Part shown: positions 53,255 through 63,929 of the stretch, piece after piece | Layout of the letters: each line of letters starts with the position of its first letter | Position numbering within the stretch: position 1 is the stretch's first letter | NCBI RefSeq assembly: GCF_900105625.1 | Contig: NZ_FNSD01000001.1 | Span: forward strand, 1,426,001 to 1,490,000 | DNA length: 64,000 nt | Source of the DNA: Terriglobus roseus | Lineage (GTDB): Bacteria; Acidobacteriota; Terriglobia; Terriglobales; Acidobacteriaceae | Direction: 5' to 3' | Program-made: the position numbers and the translations under genes | Notes under the pieces: generated by a model | What the model saw: the letters and a program-made list of their open reading frames with translations, nothing else | Told to the model about the DNA's origin: nothing | The model's database searches: none

Positions 53255-53665
53255 GTGATCCCTTTCCGCGTCAGCTTCCGGCCCGGTGTACCCATCTTCG
53301 AACAGACGGTCTACGCGGCCACGCGTGCCATCGTCGCGGGCAAGCTGCGACCCGGCGATGCCTTTCCGTCGGTCCGCGCGCTCTCACGCGAACTGAAGAT
53401 CAACCCCAACACGGCGCATAAGGTCATCACGCAACTGCTGACAGATGGCCTGCTGGAGTCACATCCCGGCATTGGCACTGTCGTGGCGCAACTGCCACGA
53501 TCCACCGCGGCAGAGCGCACAGCCCTGCTCGGCCCGCAGATCGAGGCGCTGGTGGTCGAGGCGAAGCGGCTGTCCCTCTCGGTCGAGGAGGTCGCCGCGG
53601 CCGTCGAGCGCCACTGGGAACGCCTGACTCCACCCGAAGACGAAGACACAGGAGAGACGCGATGA
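53255..53665 (+). CDS. GntR family regulator, YtrA subfamily
   Basis: A 136-aa regulator starting at GTG 53255. The winged helix-turn-helix is EQTVYAATRAIVAGKLRPGD, SVRALSRELKINPNTAHKVI and GLLESHPGIGTVV. The short C-terminal helical tail (ALVVEAKRLSLSVEEVAAAV) with no ligand domain is typical of the YtrA subfamily, which usually controls a neighbouring ABC transporter. No ribosome site fits between the palindrome and GTG, so the message may be leaderless or the start lower. Its stop overlaps the ABC ATPase start by 4 bp. Confidence 0.88.
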   Translation: MIPFRVSFRPGVPIFEQTVYAATRAIVAGKLRPGDAFPSVRALSRELKINPNTAHKVITQLLTDGLLESHPGIGTVVAQLPRSTAAERTALLGPQIEALVVEAKRLSLSVEEVAAAVERHWERLTPPEDEDTGETR

Positions 53666-54096
53666 ACGATGCAGTCCCCGCAGTTGAGATCAAAGGCCTG
53701 TCGAAGATGTTCGGTGGAACGGAGGCGCTTGCACCCACACATTTGTCCGTCCCGCACGGTTCCGTCTTCGCGCTCGTGGGCCATAACGGCGCCGGCAAGA
53801 CCACGCTGATCAAGCTGCTGCTGAATATCCTCCCGCCCACCGCAGGTGAAGCCACCGTCTTAGGCGAGTCCACGCGCACGCTCCATGCAGACTCCTTCGC
53901 CCGCATCGGCTACGTCTCAGAGAACCAGGAGATGCCGGAGTGGATGACCGTCCGTGGCTTCATGGATTACCTGAGGCCGTTCTATCCCGAATGGGATGAG
54001 GGTACGCTACTTGCCGACCTGCAACTGGCCTGCTGGTGCCCGCGCGGGTGCTGCAGGCTGCCGGCAGCGATACCGTCCCCATGCATCTGGCGGTGA
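53662..54096 (+). pseudogene. ABC transporter ATPase, truncated by a deletion
   Basis: The first 115 residues are a normal ABC ATPase: IKGLSKMFGGTEALAPTHL, Walker A LVGHNGAGKTTLIKLLL at about residue 40, and the Q-loop SENQEMPEWMT. At FYPEWDEGTLLADLQL the similarity ends, and the frame continues as a short Cys/Pro-rich stretch to a stop at 54094-54096. The ABC signature motif (LSGGQ), Walker B and H-loop are missing, so this product cannot hydrolyse ATP. The expected permease gene is absent. The frame that carries the next gene's tail opens at 54000, inside this ORF, which points to an internal deletion with its junction near 54000-54030. Confidence 0.8.
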
Positions 54097-54485
54097 TCGC
54101 CACCCGGCTCACGCCCGGGCAGTCACAGACCGTTATTGCCGCCGAGCGCTTCGTTATACCAGGTGGCAACTGCATCCTGCAGGAAGCCGTCGCTGGCAGC
54201 AATGCCACCTGCCGCTTTCCGTTCGAGCACGAGACCCCGGTGACCGTTACAGGCAACGTCACGAACGGAGAGTGCGATGCAGCCGCGACCCATCCGGCAA
54301 CCGCGCAGCTACGCACCATGGCGGCCGGCACCCGCGCCGACCCCATGGTCCAGGTGCCGCTTCGCATGGGCGGAAGCATCTGCTCCGGCACGCAACTCAC
54401 CTTCACCCCGTTCCGCGAGGATGGCAAGATCCGGATGGAAGTGGATGCCGCTCCCGCAGACCTGGAATCGTTCCGCGATCAGTAA
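54036..54485 (+). pseudogene. C-terminal fragment of an exported or membrane protein from the same operon
   Basis: A 149-aa open frame (GTG 54036 is only nominal; the frame is open from 54000, after TGA 53997). It reads as the middle and end of a beta-rich protein: TVPMHLAVIATRLTPGQSQ, AERFVIPGGNCILQEAVAGS, CRFPFEHETPVTVTGNVTNG, RMGGSICSGTQLTFTPFRED. The four Cys suggest an extracytoplasmic, disulphide-bearing domain. It has no signal and no ribosome site of its own. The simplest reading is that it is the tail of a lost downstream gene (perhaps the permease or a substrate-linked protein) fused by deletion to the ATPase. Confidence 0.65.
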
Positions 54486-54503
54486 GTCAGCCGCAAAAGG
54501 GAA

Positions 54504-54530
54504 AAGGCGACGCCCTGAGAGCATCGCCTT
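54504..54530. terminator. Bidirectional terminator between convergent genes
   Basis: AAGGCGACGC (54504-54513) pairs with GCATCGCCTT (54521-54530; one G-T pair) across a 7-nt loop. On the minus strand it is followed by TTCCCTTTT, a good T-rich tract for the DUF427 gene; on the plus strand CCTTAA follows. Confidence 0.8.
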
Positions 54531-54547
54531 CCTTAACTACAAAGCAA

Positions 54548-54832
54548 TTACTTGCTGACTTCTACGCCTCGCCAGAAGGCGATGTGATGCTTCACGGAGC
54601 GAGCGGCGGGCTTGGGGTCGGGATAATACCAGGCCGCGTCGGGGTTTTCCTGGCCGTCGACGAACAACGTGAAGTAACGCGCCTGACCCTTCCACGGGCA
54701 GGACGACGAGGTGGAGCTGGGACGGAGAAACTCGCGCTTCACCGACTCCTCTGGAAAGTAGATGTTGCCCTCGACGGTTTCAAAGCTCTCGCTCTCGGCG
54801 ACCGTCTGGCCGTTCCACACTGCCTTTGCCAT
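54548..54832 (-). CDS. DUF427 domain protein
   Basis: A 94-aa soluble protein; ATG 54832 (MAKAVWNGQTVAES) is the family start, with an upstream in-frame ATG less likely. The DUF427 core is YFPEESVKREFLRPS, SSCPWKGQARYFTLFVDG and AWYYPDPKPAARSVKHHIAFW. The family is widespread and folds as a small beta barrel, with no proven activity. Downstream is a shared terminator; upstream there are no neighbours on this strand for 250 bp. Confidence 0.9.
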   Translation of the reverse strand: MAKAVWNGQTVAESESFETVEGNIYFPEESVKREFLRPSSTSSSCPWKGQARYFTLFVDGQENPDAAWYYPDPKPAARSVKHHIAFWRGVEVSK

Positions 54833-55042
54833 TGCTGACTCACACGCTTTCAAAGAAGGTTCTGACAGGCTGGCGCTCGGAGATCGCTGTCAGGCACGCA
54901 AAACTGGACCTTTGGTCCGGCGTTCTACCTTTGTACCAGCCCTGACTATTAGATGGGAACAGTGGTTACCGGGGTGCACGAGCTTTTGCGGGCTTAAAAC
55001 CCAAGGATGAACCATCTTTGGCCGCGCCGGAACTCACTGCTT

Positions 55043-55077
55043 GAAAAAGGCAGGGCCAGCTTCCGCTGGGCCTGCCT
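55043..55077 (-). terminator. Intrinsic terminator after topA
   Basis: On the minus strand AGGCAGGCCCAGC pairs with GCTGGCCCTGCCT (55048-55077, one mismatch) across a short GAA-type loop and is followed by TTTTT. It lies 28 bp after the topA stop. Confidence 0.85.
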
Positions 55078-55104
55078 TCTCCGTATCTGTTGCATACAAA
55101 TTAC

Positions 55105-57957
<2,853 letters not shown>

Positions 57958-58385
57958 AACTGCTTCCTGGTTTCTGCCGGAATCCTCCAGCTACAACAAC
58001 CGGCTCTTCCGGTTCAAACGACCGGCGACGCCCGGATCAAGCGACCGGAAACCTCCCGGCATAAGCTCTCTGGCTTTTTGCGCTGTCTCGGTATGGAACC
58101 TAACACGAGTTCTCCCGGCGCGTCACGTTTCCGTTTTCCGCAGGTTGGACCCGCTGACTCAAAGAAGGTCTCTATTCCTCCGGGGGAAACCCGAAAGTCT
58201 GCGTCTCCCACAGCAGATGCGGCCTACCCTTATTGGGACTCAAATCAGCCTTTTTGGCCATTGGCACAACGTGGCACCCCTGTTTGACTGGTACCACCTT
58301 GAATTATTTTCATTTGTATGAATTTCGACACTGCTATTTCTCCGCAACCCACGTCGAATCCCGTAGCCTTGGAAGAATCTCAATC
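57958..58385. other. 428-bp divergent intergenic region between topA and the carboxypeptidase-regulatory gene
   Basis: No ORF with a credible start or family signature is seen. A small hairpin, AACCGG with CCGGTT, lies at 57998-58014, near the topA start. Two direct copies of TGGCAC (58262 and 58272, spaced 10 bp) and the palindrome TGGTACCA (58288 region) sit about 100 bp upstream of ATG 58386 and could be operator sites. Nothing else stands out. Confidence 0.5.
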
Positions 58386-59456
58386 ATGCTTGACTTGCGC
58401 CGCTTTGCTCTCTCTGTCGCCCTCATCTCCGCCCTCACCAGCGGATGCCTATATGCCCAGACACTTCCGGACGCTCCGAGTTCCGTAAAGACCCGTGCCA
58501 GCCTTCAGGGCCACGTTATCGACACGAACGGTGCGCCCGTAGCTGGCGCTTACGTCACGCTCGTCAATGCAAAGGGCGCGAACGACCGCGTGATCCATGC
58601 AGGCGACGACGGCACCTTCCTCTTCTCCGATCTCACCCCTGCAACCGTACGCCTGACCGTGACGGCTAGCGGCATGGAGACGTTTGTTTCGCCCGAAATC
58701 CACCTCGACCCAGGCGGGGCAGAGACCGTTCCCGAGATCATCCTGCCAATCGCCCCGTTCAACACCGACGTGTCGGTCGTAGCGACTCAGGAGCAGGTGG
58801 CCCAGGCCCAGTTGGACGCGGCGCTGCACCAGCGCGCGCTGGGCGTTCTGCCGAATTTCTATTCCAGCTACATCTGGGACGCCGCCCCGCTGAACTTCAG
58901 GCAAAAGACCAGGCTCGCCTTCCGCTCCACGACCGATCCTGCGGAGTTTGTCGTTGTCGGCTTTGTTGCCGGCGTTGAGCAGGCGCGCAACTCCTTCAAG
59001 GACTACGGACAGGGAGCCCAGGGGTACGGCAAGCGCTTCGGCGCCGCCTATGCGGATGTGGTCGTCTCCCGATTCTTCGGCTCTGCCGTCTTCCCCAGCA
59101 TCTTCCGGCAGGATCCCCGCTACTTCTATCTCGGGTCCGGCTCCGTAGCCAAACGGGCCGGCTACGCCATGTCTACCGCTGTCATCCAGAAGGGCAACAG
59201 CGGCCACTTCCAGCCAGCCTATTCCCGCATCCTCGGCTCGGTTGTCGCAGGCGCCATCTCGAATCTCTACCGGCCTGACGCCAACCGCGGTGCGGGCCTC
59301 ATCTTCCGTAACGTGGGCATAGGTATCGGCGGACACGCGGTCGTCTCGCTCGTCCGCGAGTTCGTGCTGCGCAAGGTAACCTCGGGCATTCCGGACTACG
59401 AGCAAGGCAAGCCGGTGGCCGAATCAACCGCTCCGAAAGCAGCGCCCGCACCGTAG
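58386..59456 (+). CDS. Exported protein with carboxypeptidase-regulatory (beta-sandwich) domain
   Basis: A 356-aa protein starting at ATG 58386, with signal peptide LRRFALSVALISALTSGCLY; a Cys in that segment could be a lipobox. The CarboxypepD-reg domain spans about residues 35-125 (ASLQGHVIDTNGAPVAGAYV, DGTFLFSDLTPATVRLTV). The remainder is unlike TonB receptors: FRSTTDPAEFVVVGFVAGVE, QGYGKRFGAAYADVVVSRFF, LYRPDANRGAGLIFRNVGIG, a helix-rich segment seen in acidobacterial surface proteins as I recall them. Function unknown; likely in the outer membrane or periplasm. Confidence 0.75.
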   Translation: MLDLRRFALSVALISALTSGCLYAQTLPDAPSSVKTRASLQGHVIDTNGAPVAGAYVTLVNAKGANDRVIHAGDDGTFLFSDLTPATVRLTVTASGMETFVSPEIHLDPGGAETVPEIILPIAPFNTDVSVVATQEQVAQAQLDAALHQRALGVLPNFYSSYIWDAAPLNFRQKTRLAFRSTTDPAEFVVVGFVAGVEQARNSFKDYGQGAQGYGKRFGAAYADVVVSRFFGSAVFPSIFRQDPRYFYLGSGSVAKRAGYAMSTAVIQKGNSGHFQPAYSRILGSVVAGAISNLYRPDANRGAGLIFRNVGIGIGGHAVVSLVREFVLRKVTSGIPDYEQGKPVAESTAPKAAPAP

Positions 59457-59465
59457 GCAGGTTGG

Positions 59466-59750
59466 TTAGAACGTCCTCACGTAGTTCTTCCCCGGCATCT
59501 GCCGGATGCGGCCCGCCAACTCCAGCTCAAAGAGCGCGGTGAAGATCTCGGGTGACTGCAACTGCCCGTCCAGTTGCTCGATCAGGTCATCGAGTTGAAG
59601 CGACTCGTCAGCCCGCAACAGCGAGAACACCAGGCGCTCGGTCGGCGGAAGATTGCCGTCGTCGAATAGAGATGCGATCGTCCCGGAGGAGGATTCGCCA
59701 CCTGGACTCGCCGCGTTCTCAAGCTCAAGACGCACTTGGCTCGGCAGATC
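59466..59750 (-). pseudogene. dprA: Severed C-terminal winged-helix domain of DprA
   Basis: From DLPSQVRLELENAASPGG onward this frame continues the upstream DprA in the same reading frame, separated only by TAA 59751-59753. It contains the DprA winged-helix domain (PTERLVFSLLRADESLQLDD, ALFELELAGRIRQMPGK) to the natural stop at 59466. GTG at 59735 could serve as a start, but no ribosome site precedes it. Without read-through this piece would be silent. Confidence 0.85.
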
Positions 59751-60656
59751 TTACCATATGTCCTCCCAGGTCGCCGTCAGCTTGGCGCCCTGCTTGATTA
59801 GCGTATTGGGCGTCCACGAACCCTTGTTGGTGACGTTTCCAGGCACCGCGTAGACGTCGCGATTCTGCTCCATCGCACAACGTGCGGTGATGCGTGTGCC
59901 ACTGTGTTCCGCCGCCTCCACCACAAGCACACCAACGCTCATACCGCTCAGCACGCGGTTCCGCACCGGGAAGTTCTGCGGTGCGGGAAACGTTCCCAAC
60001 GGGAACTCGCTCAGGATGCAGCCGCCACCCATCAGGATCTGCTCAGCCAGCCGCTTGTTCTCCTTCGGATAGATCACATCGACGCCCGTGCCCCAGACAG
60101 CAACCGTCTTGCCGCGAGCCTCCAGCGCCCCCTTGTGCGCCTCGGTATCGACGCCACGGGCCATACCGCTCAGGATGACCAATCCCCGCGCGGCCAGTTC
60201 GCGGCTCAACATCTGCGCCATGCCACTGCCATACGGCGACGGATGCCGCGTCCCCACCACCGCGATCCCAGGCAGAGCCAGCAGAGACGTGTCGCCCCGG
60301 AACCACAGCACGGCGGGTGGATCGTAGATCTCTCGCAGCCGCTCCGGGTATTCCGGGCAGTCATGCGTCAGGAAGCCAGCACCCTGCTCTTCCATGCGTT
60401 CCAGTTCTTCGACCGCCAGGGCGCGCGACTTGCCCTCAAAAAAATGCCGGGCCGAAGCCGCCGGCAATCCCAGGCCCTCAAGCTCCGTCAACGACAGGCT
60501 GAAGAGATCGGCGGGCGCAGCCGCCCTGGACACCGCCCGCAGAGCCCGCGTGGAACCTACGCCCGGCGTCAGGATCAGCGCCATGTACGCAACGCGATTC
60601 TCCGTTTCGGCAGTCGCCATGCGGCGCGGCAAAGCGTTGTCAACGACTGTGGCCAT
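59751..60656 (-). CDS. dprA: DNA-processing protein DprA, main domains, ended by an in-frame TAA
   Basis: Loads RecA on single-stranded DNA taken up in transformation. ATG 60656 (MATVVDNALPRR) follows GGAG; 301 aa. A SAM-like region precedes the Rossmann core: VVGTRHPSPYGSGMAQMLS, GMARGVDTEAHKGALEARGK, VWGTGVDVIYPKENKRLAE, GVLVVEAAEHSGTRITARCA and VTNKGSWTPNTLIKQGAKL. The protein stops after TATWEDIW, where DprA proteins usually run on to a winged-helix domain. That domain lies directly downstream in the same frame (59466-59750). Some DprA proteins naturally lack the domain, so this product may still work in part. Confidence 0.88.
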   Translation of the reverse strand: MATVVDNALPRRMATAETENRVAYMALILTPGVGSTRALRAVSRAAAPADLFSLSLTELEGLGLPAASARHFFEGKSRALAVEELERMEEQGAGFLTHDCPEYPERLREIYDPPAVLWFRGDTSLLALPGIAVVGTRHPSPYGSGMAQMLSRELAARGLVILSGMARGVDTEAHKGALEARGKTVAVWGTGVDVIYPKENKRLAEQILMGGGCILSEFPLGTFPAPQNFPVRNRVLSGMSVGVLVVEAAEHSGTRITARCAMEQNRDVYAVPGNVTNKGSWTPNTLIKQGAKLTATWEDIW

Positions 60657-60875
60657 GGGAAGGTGTCTCCGGTGCGAATCGTTATATCGCACCCTTGGCG
60701 CGGATAATGCCGTCTCGCCAACAGACCCGTATTCCTTCAGTCCCGAAACGGAAAGCCGCCTCGCAATCGGCTGCCTTCGCGCAGGCGGGAATCAAACCCT
60801 GCGATAACCGCACTGGCAACCAGGAGGCATCGATCAGCCCGAACCTAACGATGGCTCTCGGTACTCTAAAGACAA

Positions 60876-61715
60876 GTGTCTCGTCTTCGTATCGCCGCCA
60901 TCAGCTTCCTCAATCCCGCACCACTCCTCTGGGATTTTGAACATGCGCCTGCCAGCCGGCACCTGATCGAGCGCTATGATGTGCGCTACACGCTGCCATC
61001 GCAGTGCGCTGCGCAACTCGCCGCGGGAGAGGCCGACCTGGGCCTGATTCCCATCGCGGCCCTTGCGAGCATGCCGCAAGTCGTTGCGGTCCCCGGCTGC
61101 ACCATCGCATCGCTGCACGCGGTGCGATCGATCCAGCTCGTGCTCAGGCCCGGCGTCACGCTGGCGACCGTGAAGACACTCGCAACCGACGCGGCCTCGC
61201 GCTCCTCCGCCGCCTACGTCCGAACCATGCTGCGGGAGTTCTACGACGTCACGCCGCATGTGCACGAGAAAGGCGCGGATCTTCCCGCCATGCTCGCCAC
61301 GAGCGACGCTGCCCTGCTCATCGGCGACCCGGCTCTCCTCGCGCTCGAACATCGCACCGACTTCGCCGATCACACATGGATCGACGTCGCCTCGCTCTGG
61401 CGTCAACACACCGGTTTGCCGTGGGTCGCGGCGGTGTGGGCCGTCCGGCCGAAAGCCCTGATCAAGTGCGGCATCCCGCGCGAGGAACTCATCGAGGACC
61501 TGACGACCTCACGCGACCACGGTCTCGTCCATACCGAAGATCTCGTCAGCGAATGGACGACACGCCTGCCGCTCTCCGCAGAGACCATCCGCAGGTATCT
61601 GACCAGCAACATCCATTACACCCTGGACGGTGAGTGCCTGCGGGCCATCGACCGTTTTTATGAGCTTGCGGCCAGCGCGAAGGTGCTGCCCGCATACCGG
61701 CTCCAATTGCTGTAA
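60876..61715 (+). CDS. Menaquinone biosynthetic enzyme of the MqnA/MqnD family
   Basis: A 279-aa periplasmic-binding-fold enzyme starting at GTG 60876 (VSRLRIAAISFLNPAPLLWDF). The opening SFLNPAPLLW and SQCAAQLAAGEADLGLIPIA are the hallmark of MqnA (chorismate dehydratase). HVHEKGADLPAMLATSDAAL and GDPALLALEH are conserved in the middle. TTSRDHGLVHTEDLVSEW and LTSNIHYTLDGECLRAIDRF close the family. MqnA is favoured over MqnD, which has a different N-terminus; the step would open the futalosine route to menaquinone. No other mqn gene is in the window. Confidence 0.85.
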   Translation: MSRLRIAAISFLNPAPLLWDFEHAPASRHLIERYDVRYTLPSQCAAQLAAGEADLGLIPIAALASMPQVVAVPGCTIASLHAVRSIQLVLRPGVTLATVKTLATDAASRSSAAYVRTMLREFYDVTPHVHEKGADLPAMLATSDAALLIGDPALLALEHRTDFADHTWIDVASLWRQHTGLPWVAAVWAVRPKALIKCGIPREELIEDLTTSRDHGLVHTEDLVSEWTTRLPLSAETIRRYLTSNIHYTLDGECLRAIDRFYELAASAKVLPAYRLQLL

Positions 61716-61824
61716 CCCCTGCAGGCCAGCAGCCGACTTCCTTTCCGTGCCATCATCAAAGCCACACGCCACTAAGTACATCCTGTAGTCCCGCTCGCTC
61801 CTGCGAGCGTCCAATCACCGACTC

Positions 61825-62538
61825 ATGATCCTTGATCTACTCCAAAAGGCTGCCGAGACAACCGCAAACGCGGTTGCGTCCACCGGTGCGCACAAGCCAG
61901 CCAGCACTGGCCGCAGGATCACCCGGTACTTCTTCCGGCTGGGTCTGCTTGGACTCTTCTTCATCTGCGTGATTGACTCGTCGCCCGTGCCGCTGCCCAT
62001 CCCGGGCTCGTCAGACATCCTGGTCGTCCTGCTCGCCGCACAGCGGCAGGCATGGCTGCTTGTGACCGTCATCGCCACCATCGGGTCCATGGTGGGCGGT
62101 GCCGTCAGCTACCAGGCAGGCGTCACCGGTGGCCTTCCCCTGATGGACAAGTATGTTCCGGCGCGCTTCCGCGACAGGCTTCACCGCTGGACGAGCGAAC
62201 ACGCGCTGCTCTCCGTGGCACTGCCCGCCGTGTTGCCGCCACCAGCTCCGTTGATGCCCTTTCTGATCGCAGCGGGAGCCATGCGCATGTCGCGCAAGCG
62301 CTTCTTCTGGAGCTTTACCGTCTCGCGCTTCCTGCGTCACGCCTTCTACGCCTGGCTGGGCCTGCACTACGGCCGCAAGATCATGCCGGTTTACCAACGC
62401 ATCGCAGACCACTATGGCTGGATTCTGCTCGTCATCGTCTGGGGATCGGTCGGGTTTGGCGTGATCTATGCGATCGTAAAGCTGCGCCTACGTCGCCGCG
62501 AGCAACAGACGACCGCCACCACCGCTGCCGCGGCATAG
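61825..62538 (+). CDS. DedA/SNARE-associated (VTT) membrane protein
   Basis: A 237-aa polytopic protein starting at ATG 61825 (MILDLLQKAAETTANAVAS). LGLLGLFFICVIDSSPVPLPIPG is the first helix with the VTT-type re-entrant motif, then LVTVIATIGSMVGGAVSYQAG and LPAVLPPPAPLMPFLIAAG (the second re-entrant loop), RFLRHAFYAWLGLHYG and WILLVIVWGSVGFGVIYAIV. DedA-like proteins handle lipid flipping or transport. The N-terminal 35 residues are cytoplasmic and the tail is basic. Confidence 0.88.
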   Translation: MILDLLQKAAETTANAVASTGAHKPASTGRRITRYFFRLGLLGLFFICVIDSSPVPLPIPGSSDILVVLLAAQRQAWLLVTVIATIGSMVGGAVSYQAGVTGGLPLMDKYVPARFRDRLHRWTSEHALLSVALPAVLPPPAPLMPFLIAAGAMRMSRKRFFWSFTVSRFLRHAFYAWLGLHYGRKIMPVYQRIADHYGWILLVIVWGSVGFGVIYAIVKLRLRRREQQTTATTAAAA

Positions 62539-62559
62539 CAATCTCACCGATCAGTTTCC

Positions 62560-62633
62560 GTCATCTTGAGCAAAGCGAAGAACCCGAAGATCTTCGCCGG
62601 CACAAATAGAACTCCAAGGTTTCTCAGAATGAC
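62560..62633. repeat. 74-bp element with inverted terminal repeats
   Basis: Begins GTCATCTTGAG and ends CTCAGAATGAC, which is the inverted form with two mismatches. Inside, AAAGCGAAGAACCCGAAGAT and TCTTCG form a second pairing. No ORF spans it. It lies directly before a GTGCCCC hairpin, so the gap is a cluster of mobile or hairpin repeats rather than plain intergenic sequence. Together with 62635-62775 it accounts for most of the 341-bp gap 62539-62879. Confidence 0.6.
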
Positions 62634-62634
62634 T

Positions 62635-62665
62635 GGGTGCCCCATGTCTCGCTTTGAGACATAGG
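62635..62665 (+). repeat. GTGCCCC hairpin repeat, copy 2
   Basis: GGGTGCCCCATGTCTC with GAGACATAGG forms a 9-bp imperfect stem around a five-base loop GCTTT. The head GGTGCCCCAT is shared with the copies at 34426-34456 (minus strand) and 62738-62775. Confidence 0.6.
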
Positions 62666-62737
62666 TTCCGCAGCACTAGCGGTTGCAAGATGAGAACCTA
62701 CCTCCCTGCAGGACGTGGCACTCTTCTCTACTGCGCC

Positions 62738-62775
62738 GGGTGCCCCATTCATGCACACCTCTTGCGCATGAGTGG
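62738..62775 (+). repeat. GTGCCCC hairpin repeat, copy 3
   Basis: GGGTGCCCCATTCATGC followed by GCATGAGTGG gives a 10-bp stem (62745-62754 with 62766-62775, one G-T pair). The head GGTGCCCCATTC is identical to the copy at 34426-34456. It lies about 50 bp from the fabH terminator. Confidence 0.6.
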
Positions 62776-62825
62776 ATGTTGCTCGGATCTGAACCCGGCA
62801 ATCCTGAAAAACGATCGCGAGGCCC

Positions 62826-62858
62826 AAAAAACAGGCTCGACCGAAGCCGAGCCCTGTT
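62826..62858 (-). terminator. Intrinsic terminator after fabH
   Basis: On the minus strand AACAGGGCTCG pairs with CGAGCCTGTT (one bulge) around a GCTTCGGT loop and is followed by TTTTTTGG. It begins 22 bp after the fabH stop. Confidence 0.9.
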
Positions 62859-62879
62859 CCCTATCGCTGTTCCCTGAAC

Positions 62880-63929
62880 CTAGAACTCCCAGCGCAGCAG
62901 CGTGGCGCCGACCGTGAACCCGGCTCCAACGCTCGCGAGCAGAACCAGATCGCCCTTCTTCAGGCGGTTCTCTTCAAGAGCGGTTCCCATCGCCAGCGGA
63001 ATCGTGCCGCCGGTGGTGTTGCCATAGCGATCGATGTTGATGACGACGCGATCCTCCGACAAGCCCAGGCGCTCTGCCGTGGCAAGGATGATGCGTTTGT
63101 TGGCCTGATGCGGGATGAACGCCGCCAGCTCCGAACCAAGCACACCATTGGCCTGCAGCACATGTTCGCTGGCTTCCATCATCTTGCGCACGGCAAACTT
63201 GTAGACCGTCTGCCCCTCCTGCTTGATGAAGTGCTGCCGAGCCGCAACCGTCTCCGCACTGGGTGGATGCAGACTACCGCCCGCAGGCATGCACAATGCC
63301 GAGCCACCCGAGCCATCGACCTCGTGGTAGAAGTCGATCAGGCCAACCTCGCCCTCTTCGCACGGCTCCAGCAGAACACATCCGGCGCCATCACCGAACA
63401 GGATGCACGTGGCACGGTCGGTGTAATCCACAATGGAACTCATCGTGTCCGCGCCGATCACCAGGACCTTCTTGTGCGCGCCACTCTGGATGAACTGCGC
63501 ACCGACCTGCAGCGAATACGTAAACGCCGAGCAGGCGGCAGACAGATCGAAGCCCCAGGCCTTGCTCGCACCAAGCTTGTTCTGCACCAGGCAGGCAGTC
63601 GCCGGGAAGAGCATGTCCGGCGTGACCGTGCCCACAATGATGCAATCGATCTCGCTGGCATCAATACCGCGCCTGGCGAGGCATACCTTCGCGGCCTCCA
63701 CAGCCATGTCGCTGGTGGCAACACCGGCGTCGACGACGTGACGCTCGCGGATACCAGTGCGTTCCATGATCCATTGGTCGTTCGTCTCGACCATCCGCTC
63801 CATATCGGCGTTGGTCAGCACACGGGGCGGAACATAGGTCCCGACAGACGAAATTTTGGCGCGAGCAGCAACGCGCGGCTTCAACTGCAGACTCAACTGG
63901 CTTTCCTCCGCGCCGGCTAAACAGCGCAT
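62880..63929 (-). CDS. fabH: Beta-ketoacyl-ACP synthase III
   Basis: Starts fatty-acid synthesis by condensing an acyl-CoA with malonyl-ACP. ATG 63929 ([15 protein letters not shown]) follows AAGGAT and gives 349 aa; a frame running upstream is less likely. The catalytic triad is Cys near residue 133 ([18 protein letters not shown]), His ([12 protein letters not shown]) and Asn ([17 protein letters not shown]). [20 protein letters not shown] and [17 protein letters not shown] are typical. The N-terminal 25 residues before KISSVG are longer than usual. The 71 bp beyond the start hold no gene. Confidence 0.95.
   Translation of the reverse strand: MRCLAGAEESQLSLQLKPRVAARAKISSVGTYVPPRVLTNADMERMVETNDQWIMERTGIRERHVVDAGVATSDMAVEAAKVCLARRGIDASEIDCIIVGTVTPDMLFPATACLVQNKLGASKAWGFDLSAACSAFTYSLQVGAQFIQSGAHKKVLVIGADTMSSIVDYTDRATCILFGDGAGCVLLEPCEEGEVGLIDFYHEVDGSGGSALCMPAGGSLHPPSAETVAARQHFIKQEGQTVYKFAVRKMMEASEHVLQANGVLGSELAAFIPHQANKRIILATAERLGLSEDRVVINIDRYGNTTGGTIPLAMGTALEENRLKKGDLVLLASVGAGFTVGATLLRWEF

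Noticed and set aside
58262-58285. TGGCAC pair followed by TTTGA, resembling a sigma-54 promoter
   Set aside because: The spacing from GG to the expected GC does not fit: TG, not GC, stands at that place. The direct repeat TGGCAC is kept only as a possible operator.
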